A DNA stretch of 64,000 nucleotides from Craspedostauros australis. Its lineage: Eukaryota > Bacillariophyta > Bacillariophyceae > Mastogloiales > Achnanthaceae. The notes under the pieces are model-generated. The model was not told where the DNA came from. It ran no database searches and saw only the letters and a list, made by a program, of their open reading frames with translations. Each line of letters opens with the position of its first letter. Within the stretch, counting starts at the first letter, position 1. The stretch spans positions 372,001 through 436,000 of the forward strand of contig JAMXDE010000014.1 of NCBI GenBank assembly GCA_026770025.1, read 5' to 3'. A program made the position numbers and the translations under genes. Below are positions 30,746-42,400 of this stretch, one piece after another.

Positions 30746-31816
30746 ATGAACAGAATCCTTTCGCCTGCTTCGGCAAGGTCATTGTGGACGCAATCGCAGC
30801 CGCTGGCTCGAAGGCTTCAAGCATCGCCTTGTGCTTCGCTGTCATCGTCCACAAGAACCGCCAGCACCACAAGCAGCAACGGTCAGGATTCATCACCAGC
30901 ATCGGCATATATTTCGGGCGACACTACCCATTTCGGATTCGAAAACGTGGGCGTCGACGAAAAGGAAGGCAAGGTCCGCGAAGTCTTCGAGAATGTCGCT
31001 GATTCCTACGACGTCATGAATGACTTCATGAGCGCTGGATTGCATCGGGTGTGGAAGGATTACTTGTTGGACTTGTCTTCAGTTCGATCCATGGCGCAAG
31101 TCGTCAACCAGCAACAGCAGCAGCAACACAGTGTCACCAATGACGCGACCGCGAGCATTCCGCTCAATCTCAAGATACTGGATGTGGCCGGTGGGACCGG
31201 TGATGTGGCATTTCGATTTGTGGACGCAGCAGGATTGGCAGGGCAGCAGCAGCAACTGCAACAGGAACCACAAGGGCAGGTGCAGGACGACCCGCCGATC
31301 TCAATTACTGTCTGCGACATCAATGCCGAAATGCTTCGCGTCGGCGAGAAGCGCGCAAGGGAGAAGTACGGATCGCACCTGCTCGACACCACGAAGGGCC
31401 TTGCCTTCGTGCAGGGCAACGCGCAAGATCTGCACCAGTTCGAAGACAACACATTCGATCTCTACACCATCGCATTTGGGCTGCGCAATGTCACGGACGT
31501 CGACAAAGGACTACGCGAGGCATGCAGAGTGCTGAAGCCCGGTGGCAGATTCATGTGTCTGGAGTTCTCGCAAGTTCCTAACCCCATGTTCCGTCAAATC
31601 TACGATCTCTACTCCTTCAACGTCATCCCGCAGATGGGACAGTTCGTCGCTCACGACCGTGATTCGTACCAGTACCTCGTCGAGAGCATCCGCAAGTTCC
31701 CCCCGCAGGACGAACTCAAGCAGAGAATGACGAACGCAGGTTTCCAAATGTCAAAGTATACCAACCTGACGGGAGGCATCGTCGCCATCCACGAAGGCTG
31801 GAAACCGCTGGAATGA
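30746..31816 (+). CDS. COQ5: COQ5/UbiE C-methyltransferase
   Basis: Single exon, 356 residues. The ATG at 30746 is chosen because it opens MNRILSPASARSLWTQSQ, an arginine-containing presequence without acids, fitting mitochondrial import. Core signatures of the UbiE/COQ5 family are present: FENVADSYDVMNDFMSAGLH at the start, the SAM-binding LDVAGGTGDVAFRF from residue 145, TIAFGLRNVTD, and RVLKPGGRFMCLEFS, followed by YDLYSFNVIPQMG. The enzyme C-methylates the benzoquinol ring in ubiquinone synthesis. Two glutamine-rich insertions (about 115-122 and 165-180) lengthen loops around motif I compared with yeast COQ5. A plastid role in phylloquinone synthesis (MenG type) is an alternative, but no AF-type signal is present. 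Confidence 0.9.
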   Translation: MNRILSPASARSLWTQSQPLARRLQASPCASLSSSTRTASTTSSNGQDSSPASAYISGDTTHFGFENVGVDEKEGKVREVFENVADSYDVMNDFMSAGLHRVWKDYLLDLSSVRSMAQVVNQQQQQQHSVTNDATASIPLNLKILDVAGGTGDVAFRFVDAAGLAGQQQQLQQEPQGQVQDDPPISITVCDINAEMLRVGEKRAREKYGSHLLDTTKGLAFVQGNAQDLHQFEDNTFDLYTIAFGLRNVTDVDKGLREACRVLKPGGRFMCLEFSQVPNPMFRQIYDLYSFNVIPQMGQFVAHDRDSYQYLVESIRKFPPQDELKQRMTNAGFQMSKYTNLTGGIVAIHEGWKPLE

Positions 31817-32194
31817 GGTGGCTCCCCGCTGGCAGATGATTGCGCGAAGAATGATCAGGCCCACTTGTGGTAGACTGGGAATTGTATCAACAAGAAAGCG
31901 GCTACAGAACATACATGATGCGGTCAGTCATATCATTCTCCACACTTCTGATGCAAACTGTAATCACGAACAACTTTGGAGTACTCGCAATGTTTTGAAG
32001 TCGGTGAAGGCCCCCGCGCTGCACGTAGCAAAAAGCAAACGATGCGCTTCTCGAATTCCAGTAGGGACTGGTACGAGTATGCTAGCTCGATGTATCTCGT
32101 GGTCTAATGGCATCGCCATACCATGCTTTACTCGTATTACTCGCACTAACCGTTGCTGTTAAACTATGTGCCGAGTCAACGAACCACTTCATGA
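31817..32194. other. Convergent 3' region, COQ5 and AAA ATPase genes
   Basis: 378 bases between convergent stop codons. TACGAGTA at 32072 and TACTCGTA at 32129. An A-box-like TGGTCTAATGGC at about 32100 has no B box and no cloverleaf, so it is not called as a tRNA. Confidence 0.55.
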
Positions 32195-35100
32195 TCAACC
32201 TGAGTTGTCTGTCAACACCGACACGTTGTCACTATCGTCGTCATCGTTGTGAACGGCTTGACTCCTGTTGCCATCGTCGCCACCTCCGGTTCTGCCTTTG
32301 TCAAACGCTGTGCCAGTCGTGTTCGATTTCGAAGCTGACGTGTGCGTACGGCCTTCAATACCGTTGCCAGCGCTGTTCTTGGAACGCGTGTCGGTTGGAC
32401 TTGGGCGTGGCACAATCTCAAAGCCTGCGAGATTTGTCGGCGACGCAATGCCAAGCACTTCTGCGATGGTCTGGTTGCGATGGTTCCAGGCCGCCAGCTT
32501 TGAATTCGGCCTGCCATCATCGTATGCCGTGGTCACGAACTGCCCACGTCGTTTCTTGATGTCATCCACCTTGATCTTGCAGCCCCAGGCTGCGTAGTGC
32601 TCGACTGCGTTGTTGAAGTGGTCGCCGACCATGTCTGCCGCGTCATGCAGCATGCAGTGCTCCCCCGCGAGTTCGTACGCAAGGGCTGTGTCATTGATGC
32701 ATGTGGATTGCGTGGCGGAGATGATCGCCAGGTTGTATGCGTGCTGTATTTTGGAATGACGCTTGTTCTTGATGGTGATCGAGAGCTCCTCTGCTTCGAG
32801 CAACAATGCCTGGTGGATCCAGTTGCGCCCTCTGGTCTTGCCGAGATGGCGTAACGCCTTGATAGATTTGCGCAGGGTCGTTAGGTAGCGACTGCTGCCG
32901 GTCTCCCTGTATCTTCCTGCCGAGATCAAGCCCGACAAGTACGGCATCATTATCAAAGGAAAATATGATGGATCCTTCGGAGCGAAGATGCGGAAGCATT
33001 TGTACAAGCGTTCCGCGGTTATATATCGGCGATCGTGGATCGAAAGGCAAATCCGACTGTAGAAGTGGACCGAATTTCGGCCGTCTTGGGTTGGATCCAA
33101 TGACTCCTCGTCGATACCTATCTTGGCCTCAGCCTCGAATTCTTCCCATAGGACTGGCTCGTCTCCGGCCAGCCACTGCAGCAGGGGCAGCGTTTCCTTC
33201 ACCATCTCGATGTGCGAGAAGACTTCGTATGTGATGTGTTGTTGAGTGGTTGCATGCGTTGCTTCGATCAGTTGCCTCAGCTCAAAACCAATAACGAACG
33301 CGAATCCAAGGCAAATGTGTAGGTTCAACAGCCCCATCTCAAACTCTCCAACTTCCATGGACTCGTGATGACCTTGTTGGCAGCGTCGCAGCAACTTTGT
33401 GAAAGGGACGCTGAACGATGAGATGCAATTGACAACGAGAATGGAAACAAGGCCTCTCTTCGACTTTCCATTGATTCTATCAAGGATCGCGGATGCAATA
33501 TCTGCACCACGCTGCCCCATGGCCTGGTCTCCCATCATGCTCTTAATTAGACCATAGTCGGCAAATGCGCTTGCCGATTCCTCACAAACACCATGCTGAA
33601 TGGTTCTGAGAATCATCTTGCAGAGGTTGAATACCATCAATATTGCTTTGTTGGTAATGTGGCAACAAAAGCCAAAGTCAGCACAGATCTTCATGGCGTA
33701 GATCTTCTTGGGGTCTGTCATCAATGGCATCGACACGATCTCATCGTTGGTATGGTTCTTCATGAAAGTATTGATCTTCAACAATGATCGCACGATACGC
33801 ACAGCATACCATCGCTTCGGGAACTCATTCAGCGCTCGTAGTGCCTGCTTATCCATTCTTCGGGCGTCCGCATGACGATGCTCCCTGCCCAGCGCCTTTG
33901 CCATCACATAGTATGTGGGGAGCTTGTCCTCGAACGACCGAGCTCTCTCCACCACTTCCTTGCCAAGATCGTACCCGGCCTCGAAGCGGTTCAGCGATAG
34001 TTCAACGTCGCAGCGAGCGCGGTACAGCCGCAGACATGCGTCATAGTGGTCTTCGTTGTCCCACGCTGACGAAGTATTGGCTTGGTGGGTCGTGATGGTG
34101 GTGGCGGCGACGACGGTGGTAAGCTTGGAACTCTTCACCAGACGTAAGGCAACGGATGCGTTTCCCAAGTATTCAGATGCCGATTCCAGAGCTCCCATTT
34201 GCAACGCCTTCTCGCCGACCTCGAGGTTCATCATGACGGTGAACATGTGATCCTTGGTCTGAACGGCGTTGAGATGATCGGCTGCCACGAACAGCAGGCC
34301 ATCAGTCGCATCGGGCCCCAAAGATGCTGATACTGATGATGGTATTGGTGCTTCAGTCGATAAGTCGGAGCTTGTTGCTTTCGATGGTACGCCAACGTTT
34401 TGTGGCGGTCGATGGCGCTGCTGACTTGAGGCTTTGGTCATCTTCGGACGATTCTTCTTGTGGATGCGGTCTTTGCCATCGCTCTCCTTGGCGGCGTCTT
34501 GTCCCTTTGCATCTTGATGTGGATTTGGACGTTGATGCTCTTCGTCGTGCAGCGAGCTCCGATACTTCTCCAGCAAGCAGTGACCGATGCGCAATCGTAG
34601 CTTGTCGCGGGTCTCACCGGGTGGGATCATGCCGTACGCGGCCTGCTGGATACGATCATGTGCGAAGTGATACATGGCGCCACCGATGGGATTGATTATC
34701 AAGCGTTCCAGCACGGCCTGTTCCAGCACATCGGATAGTGCTGGCGCGTTGGCAACGACGCCCGCTGTATCAGTTGCAGTATCGACCACGCCGTCAACAT
34801 GGGCTTGCTCATTCTGCAGCACATGTTGTAGGATGGAAACATGGAAGGCTGATCCGATGTATGCCGCAACGGCCAATACTCTTTGCAACAGTAGCGGGAG
34901 CTCCTCGAGCTTGAATTTGATGACATGGACGATGCTGTGACTGATGGGAAGGTCGGCACTGCGGACGCTGCCGTCACCGTCGATATCACCCTTGCCTCCT
35001 TGGTTTGGAATCTTCTATTCCCACTGGGCCGATGCCTGGTTGTACGTGAGAATGTTCTTCCTCTCCAGCTCTTCCAACGCCTGCATCGTGAAGAAGATGT

Positions 35101-36448
35101 TGCCATTGGTCTTGGCGTGCAGCTTCCTTGAGAGGATGTCGATGTCTTGACAAGGCAGCAAGGTTGTGAGCCATGCAGTCATGTCTGGTAGCGACAGGTT
35201 GGTGATGGTGACGTGCTGGAGTGTGCGATGACGTTGTTGCCGCTGGTGACGACCGGCTCCATCAACTTGAGATGCAGGTGCAAATCGTTGCAAGAAAGAT
35301 GTCGACAGTGGATGGTCCGATGGCAGCTCCAGTACTTCATCGTTGTGCGGACTCGTGTCCTGCCGAATGGCACCCAGTAGAAGGAAGCTCTTCAGCTCTG
35401 TATCTTCAACTAGATTCGCCAGCAGGCGCAAAGCCACGCTGGATGACCATTGCAGATCGTCCAGGAACATGTAGATGGGGCGTTCCTTGGTGGAGACGGC
35501 CTTGATGAACTGCAGGAAGATGTACTGTAGCTGATTCCACGAGCTGTCGCCTAGCAGCTGGGTTGATGTCGACATTGACAACGACGATGAACCGCCGATT
35601 CGGTTCTGACTGTTGCTCATGCTTGCCGTGCTGCTGCCGACTTCGATGTCGTGGCTGGTGCGACCTCGTCGGAGTGTCGAATGATGTGTCACAGATCCAT
35701 CCTCACGCACCGTTGCGTTTGGCGAAAGGATGGAAAGGGCCGGCACCACATTGATCAACGGATCGAATCCATCGGTCGGGAAGACCGCTTTGACGCACTG
35801 GCGGACCCGATCGAGCTCCTCTTGCTGTCCGCGCTTGAGCTGAGATGTGAAATCGCGCATAGCCTGCGCGATGGCGGAGAATGGATCGCTGCTGCCATTG
35901 TACTCGTCGTGCTTGCCACGCAGCACGTAGCAGCAAGTGCAGGTGCGGGCTTGCGACTTGGTTGGTTGTTGTGTCGCTGTTGTCGCTTGTTGCTGGTCGG
36001 CGAGGTCATCTTTTGGCTGTGCATTGCATGTGCAGCACGTCTGCAGGAAGTGATCGATCAGAGCTGACTTTCCTGTCCCGCTGATGCCCCAGACCAGCAC
36101 GGCAGGGTACGCAGTTGACTTGGCGTCCCTCGATTTCGATGCTCCAATGACTTGGTTGTTGACGTCATGGAGCTGCTGCAGTTCGTGTTGCCTGCCAAGA
36201 AAGCACGCGGATGATCGCCAGGAGGCCGTGTCATTTGATCGTCGCCGTTTGCTGCCTGGATCAGATGGATTGGCGAGGTCATCGGCGGTGGAAGGAGGAG
36301 GCGGCATGATGCCCTGATGATTACTGCCACTTGACTCGGTCTTCACGTCTCCATTGTTGCTAATGATATCAGCGAGCATGGTGGGATCGTGTAAGAGTTC
36401 AGTTGCCTGCACGGTTTGAATCGTTGCGGAGTCCATTGTCGGCGACAT
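32195..36448 (-). pseudogene. Large AAA-type signalling ATPase interrupted by one in-frame TAG
   Basis: A continuous minus-strand frame of 1417 codons from the ATG at 36448 to 32195, broken only by TAG at 35017-35015 (codon 478). Before it: FLGR at 83-86 as in AAA_16 ATPases, Walker A GISGTGKS at 121-128, Walker B-like IYMFLDDLQW, and LHAKTNGNIFFTMQALEELE. After it, in the same frame: LEELPLLLQRVLAVAAYIGSAF, then a long helical region probably of TPR-like repeats (ERARSFEDKLPTYYVMAKAL and beyond). The order matches the predicted ATPases that sit in multi-domain kinase and cyclase proteins and are numerous in diatoms. Family members commonly have a Trp in this QW-x-W stretch, and TAG is one base from TGG. 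No usable intron removes it. It may be a fresh nonsense allele, read-through, or a sequence error. If the stop is real, the 477-residue product keeps only the ATPase part. Confidence 0.75.
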
Positions 36449-37271
36449 GGGGGATGGTGACTGTGATGGCTGTGGGAAATGTGAAGCGTCGTGTGTCCTT
36501 GATCTGAACTGGACTCGGGCTCATCCACCGAGTATGAATGAAGGAAAGAATGTGGGCTCGATGAGATTGTGGCACGAGATACTTTCTTCTTGCGATTTGG
36601 TTGTGTGTGCGATGTTGTTGTTGCGGTGGGGTGCTGGTATGGAGTCTGCACTGACACTGTCCCCTGTAAGATGATGGCCTCGAAAGATGTGATCTTGCTG
36701 GTGACAGTACAATACACATCTGGGTCCCGCACTCGGTAGTGGATGACTGGAGCGGTTCAATCTCCTTTCCTTCTGTATGGCAATCGGAGGGGTTTGAGGC
36801 GGCGATCGGCATCTCAGCTGTGTCCTGTCTTTCTGCACACTCATTGACACGCTCCAATTTCGCCTCTCAGTCCAACGGCAACAAAGAGACACCATCCGTC
36901 ACAAAGACCGAACAACCACGCTTTTGGCGCGAATTGGTTAGCACTCCCGTCCCGCCGCAAGTTTGCTCGTGGCTGCAGCTCGTACCCTCTCTCAAACCGA
37001 GGAGAAGCTCGATGGTTTGGAGCGACATGTGATTGTAAGAAAGAGAAACGCGTCGATACCGTTTCCGTCGAGGTGGGTCATGGGGACCGTTCACTGTTTC
37101 GAAACGAAACAACTGGTTTCTCCTCTCCTCCTTGCAGAACTGGTGACCAAGGAGTATAATGCCGCTCCGCCATGATGGCGATGCGATGTGCTCTTTGCCG
37201 CACAGAGGGGTGCCCTGCCAGCGAAACCGAGGTGTGCGCTGACATGGGTACGAACTGTGTTTGCACTCTTG
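36449..37271. promoter_or_regulatory. Upstream region of the AAA ATPase gene
   Basis: 823 bases between the ATPase start and the Copia insertion. Open frames of 70-150 codons overlap in several frames and show no domain. Presumed promoter and 5' UTR of the minus-strand gene. Confidence 0.45.
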
Positions 37272-37276
37272 GACAC
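37272..37276. repeat. Target-site duplication, left copy (GACAC)
   Basis: GACAC directly left of the left LTR, repeated at 43672-43676 directly right of the right LTR. Five bases is the usual Copia duplication length. Confidence 0.85.
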
Positions 37277-37450
37277 AAACCGGGATATGTATGAAACCGT
37301 TGAAACGGCGTTACACGATAGCCGCCACTACCAATCATGGACGACACAGCAATGAGACAACAGCACTGACGCATACGACATCGATAAGACTCATAATCTG
37401 CATCTTTACTCTTTTTCACTCTAAATCAGTTTCACGTGTGTCGTAACTTG
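37277..37450 (+). repeat. Left LTR of the Copia element
   Basis: 174 bases, beginning AAACCGGG and ending GTAACTTG, matching 43498-43671 throughout by eye. The ends lack the usual TG...CA. The exact edge is ambiguous by one base because flank and LTR share a C. Confidence 0.92.
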
Positions 37451-37928
37451 GTTTATCATTCTCATCCGCTCATGCGGGCATGTGCGAGCGTGCAGGGACC
37501 GCCTGAAGAGGCGACGATAACACTGGGACCCCGCTCCGAGGGTGGACCGTCACCAAGCCGGCACTGCTTGAACTGTGCTACATCCTCTTTGACCATGGTG
37601 TGTTGACGCAGAGTGACCGGCGTCAACGGGATGCAATCCCACCGTTTGCATTGCGAGGTGTGGATGACACTGGTGGACGCACCGACCGTAGGTCACACGG
37701 AAATCCCTACTGAGACACACGCTGTCATCAGCGAAAAGATCGTGTGCCTTGTTGCCCGGTCTGTGCTTCTCATCGTGGATCGATACCGCGAAAACACACG
37801 TTGAAACGCTTTTTCACGTCGAAAACACACCATGTCCCAGTGTGATTTTCTTGACAACACAATCCCTCTCTCTCCTTACTACTTCTCCCTCATCCTCATC
37901 AACAACACTACACGCGAACATCAACAAC

Positions 37929-39422
37929 ATGGCAGCCGTAGCAAACCCCAACGTCAACGAAATACGTGACTATTGCAAGAACGTACTCAGCTTCCCCGAC
38001 GATGATATCGTCGATGCTTTGGAGGATCAAGGCTTGACCAAATTCGACGATTTCCTCTCCATCACCGACGAAGGCGTTACTGCCCTGTGCAAGCGCATCT
38101 GTGACGGTAGCGGATTCATCGAAAATCCTGCATACAAGGCGGGAGCCAAGGGCAACATACCACCGCAAATCAAGGATCCAGGCATCAGCGTTGGCTGGGT
38201 TCATGAAACGAAACTGCGCCAACTTCGCTATGCACGATTCCATTTTCAACGCATTCAACGTCCTTTCACGGCGGCAGAGGCGCCCATGGATCGCCTCGTT
38301 GCACTATGGGAGCTCTTCCTCGAGGAACAACGCATCAAGAAGGAAACCGAGATGGACATGCCAGAACGGCTGGTCAAAGTGGACCGTGTCCGTGATAGCC
38401 TCGAAGACATTCAGAACTACCTGGAGAACACACATGGTGCACTTGACACTCCGCTTTCCTATGTGATCCGTGAGGATTCACGTAAACCCGAAGACCGCAC
38501 ACCGGCCATCAATGACGGGTTTGGTGTACCCACCATGAAGGAGGAGCTGATCGATCGTGCAATCCATGAAGGCATCCGCTATGATGCTGACAACGCGAAA
38601 GTATGGCAGGTGGTTCGTCATGTCACTCACGGCGGACCTGCATGGGCTTGGGTCCAAGGCTTCGAGCGCGCACGCAATGGTCGTGCAGCATTTATTGCTC
38701 TCAAGGAACACTATCACGGTGACTCCTTTCAGGCGCGCACCAAGGCAGCAGCATCCAAGACAATTGCAACCAGCTTCTATGACGGCAAATCGCGTTAATT
38801 CACCTTCGAACGATACGCACAGATCATGAAAGGCGCATTCGAAGACATGGCACGATGCGGTGAACCACTCGTGAACGCGGCGAAAGTGCGTCACTTCATC
38901 GATGGTATCCGTGATTCTCGTCTCGACAGCGCATGCGTTGCTATCAAGATCAACGAAGCCCTTCGTGAAGACCTACCTGGTGCAATCAATGTCCTGAGCG
39001 AAGTCATTGACCACAAACAAATTGCGTCACCCAGACGCTCCATTGGCGCGATGGACCGCGGCAAAGGCGGTCGTGGTAATCGCAACGGAACACCAAGCAA
39101 GGGTGGTCGCGGAGGTCAAGGCAAACCCAAGAAGTACGACCCGAACATGGTCATCACCGATCGTCACTACTCACCCGACGAATGGTCGGTCATGTCATCC
39201 GCACAGAAGACCAAGGCACTGGAGATGCGTGCTGAACGAGACAAACGCCGTGGGGTCATGTCGGTGGGCAGAAACACGCCATCGAAACGTCCTCATGAAG
39301 AGACGGCTGGTCATTACGGGCCGACTGATGCTGCTAACCAAGGCGGTAGTCCATCTGGTACCAACAATCAGGCTGGAATTGGCAGCATGGCCACCCGCCG
39401 CAACCAGCAAGGACGCTCTTGA
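37929..39422 (+). other. gag-like region of the Copia element
   Basis: Encodes a capsid-like region beginning MAAVANPNVNEIRDYCKN. It ends in a Gly/Arg/Lys-rich nucleocapsid-like stretch (RGKGGRGNRNGTPSKGGRG) with no CCHC zinc knuckle visible. The element-specific leader of about 480 bases lies upstream. Confidence 0.8.
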
Positions 39423-39458
39423 CCGCGAGGTCACACTCGGCGGCTCACATCCGTCAGC

Positions 39459-42400
39459 ATGTCTCTGTCATCTGACACCCCACGGGCAGAGCTCGATTCG
39501 CATGCAGATACATGTTGTTTTGGTGACACTGCGTACATCGTGCATCAGACCGACCAAACCGTCACTGCAACTCCTTTTATTGACTCACTTGGGTCCATCG
39601 ATAATGCACCAATCGTCACAGCTGCGATAGCATACGATGATCCAATTACATATCAAACATTCATTCTTTTCTTTCCACAATCGATCTACTTTCCTCGTCT
39701 TGAACATCCTTTGTTGTGCCCAAACCAAATGAGGGCTGCGGGTATAGTCGTGAATGATGTTCCTCTGCTCATGATAAAGGAGCACGAACGGAAGCCGGAA
39801 GACCACTCTGTGGTCTCATCCAACGACGACCTACACATCCCTCTACGATTGCAAGGCACTATATCCTACTTCCACATGAGAAAGCCAACACAACAAGAAG
39901 TCCAATCCGATCGTGACTGCATCCACATCATGATGACACAAGAGGCTACATGGGACCCATCCCAGTGGTCGTCAGGGGACGACGAAGACGCCATCCGAGC
40001 GTCTCTTTCATCACAACGAACCATATCGTCCATCAACATCCATGGCACACACACGTCCAATCGAAAGGGGACTATCACACCCGACGTCCTCGCACAACGC
40101 TGGCGCATTGGAACAGAAGCTGCATCACGCACGCTGGACGCAACCACACAATTGGCCATTCGCGACTTCCGACATTCATCGGGTACACGTCGTCTCAACC
40201 CATATGCCATGCAACTACGATACCGTCGACTCAACACCCAACTGTACGCCGACACCATGCACGCAAAGACCAAGTCGATTCGTGGCAACAAATGCGCCAT
40301 GATCTACTGTACACCGTTTCACTGGGTCCGGGTGTACCCAATGGCGGAACGCAAGGAAGCACATCGCACACTCGACGAACTGTTTCGTGACCACGGCATC
40401 CCACACACCATCATTCCTGATAACGCCAAGGAGCTCGTCGCTGGCGAATTCCGTCGCAAACTACACAAAGCACAAGTTTCCATCCGACCGATCGAAGCAT
40501 ACATCCACAATCAGAACAAAGCAGAAGCAACCATCCGTGAGCTTCGACGTCACTATCGGCGGCTGATGACCTCGACCGATACACCAGAATACTTATGGGA
40601 CTACTGCTTCGAGTACTGTGCCGAGATACGCAGTCACACTGCACTCGCCATCCATGATCTTCACGGCGAGACACCGGCCACCATCTTGTCCGGTGACACT
40701 GCTGACATCTCTCACATTGCTGAATTCGGCTGGTTTGATTTCGTGTGGTACATCAATATCCAAGACGCATCTATGAATGTCAAGCAGCTTGGTCGATACC
40801 TTGGACCAAGTCGCTCTGTTGGTGATGCAATGTGCTCGTACATCCTCACTGCCAATGGCGTTGTTGTTTCCAAATCATCTGTTTTGCCTCTCTCTCACGA
40901 CGACACACACAGCGACGTCATCGAACATAAATGCAATGCATTCATGGACACACTTCGATCTAAATGGAAGCAACGAATGGAAGGCATCACAATCGACGAC
41001 GACGGCGACGACGTTGACGATACGGCAGCAGACATCGCCATTCTGCAGAACACCAAACCATTGGAACAAATCGTGGAACCAGACGATGTTGACAGCGCGA
41101 CCTTCGACAAATACATTGCAACCAAGGTCATTCTACCGACAGGGGACGAAATGCAACATGGAACAGTCAAACAACGCAAACGAGACACAGAAGGCAACCT
41201 CATCGGCCGCTCTCATCCAAACCCTATGCTTGACACCGCTCAATACGAAGTCGAATTCCTTGATGGACACCACGAGGTGTTCAGCGCCAATCAAATTGCG
41301 GAGAACATCTACGCGCGCATCGATGACGACGGATACATGACTGTGCTGATGGACGAAATCATCGATCACAAACGCTTGCCCTCTGTTTCTTCTCCTTCTC
41401 CTCATTCTAAATCCACAAAAGGTTGGAAGCTCTGCGTCCGATGGAAGGATGGGTCCACATCCTGGATTCACCTACGTGACGCAAAAGAAGCCGACCCAGT
41501 ACGTGTTGCCGAATACGCTGCAGACAACAAGCTCATCAACGAACCCGCATTCAAGTGGTGGGTACCACACACCCTGCGCAAACGACAACGCATTATTATG
41601 GCAACAAAGCGGCGACACGTCCGAAAGAACGAGATGTTTGGCGTGGAGCTCCCTACCTCAGTGCGTCATGCACTTGCGATCGATGCAGCTACAGGCACGG
41701 ATCTGTGGCGACAAGCTATTGCAAAAGAGATGAAAGCCGTTCGACCAGCCTTCGACATCAAGGAACTGGATACTCCCGATCCTGTGGGCTACCAATACAT
41801 GGAATGCCACATGATATTCGCCGTCAAGGTGGACCTCACAAGAAAAGCGCGGCTTGTCGCTGGGGGACACATGACGGAAGCACCTGCAACAATCACATAC
41901 GCGAGTGTGGTGTCACGCGAAAGCGTACGCATCGCGTTCTTGATCGCCGCACTCAATGACCTGGACATTCTCGCCGCGGATGTTCAGAATGCATATCTCA
42001 ATGCTCCATGTCGAGAACGCATATACACACGATGCGGTCCGGAGTTTGGATCCGATCAGGGGAAGATCGCAATCATTTGTCGGGCCCTGTACGGATTGAA
42101 GTCGAGTGGTGCAGCATGGAGAGCACACTTGGCAGAGACACTGCGCGATTCGTTGGGATTCACATCCTGTCGTGCTGACAGCGACGTCTGGATGAAGCCT
42201 GCTGTTGCGAGCGATGGGTCAGAATATTACGAATACGTGCTCGTGTACACCGATGACATCCTGGCTGTATCCAAACAACCACGACGCATCCTTGATGCGA
42301 TTGACTCACACTTTTTCCTCAAACCGAGTTCCATTGGCCCGCCTACAACATATCTTGGATCGACCATCTCAAAATTTCACCTCACTGCCGATCCGTCACG

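Noticed and set aside
32095-32165. tRNA-like A box TGGTCTAATGGC
   Set aside because: No B box, no acceptor stem and no cloverleaf.
34984-35045. A tiny intron removing the TAG in the AAA ATPase
   Set aside because: The only GT...AG pair around the stop would be about 31 bases, far shorter than other introns here, and would shift the frame.
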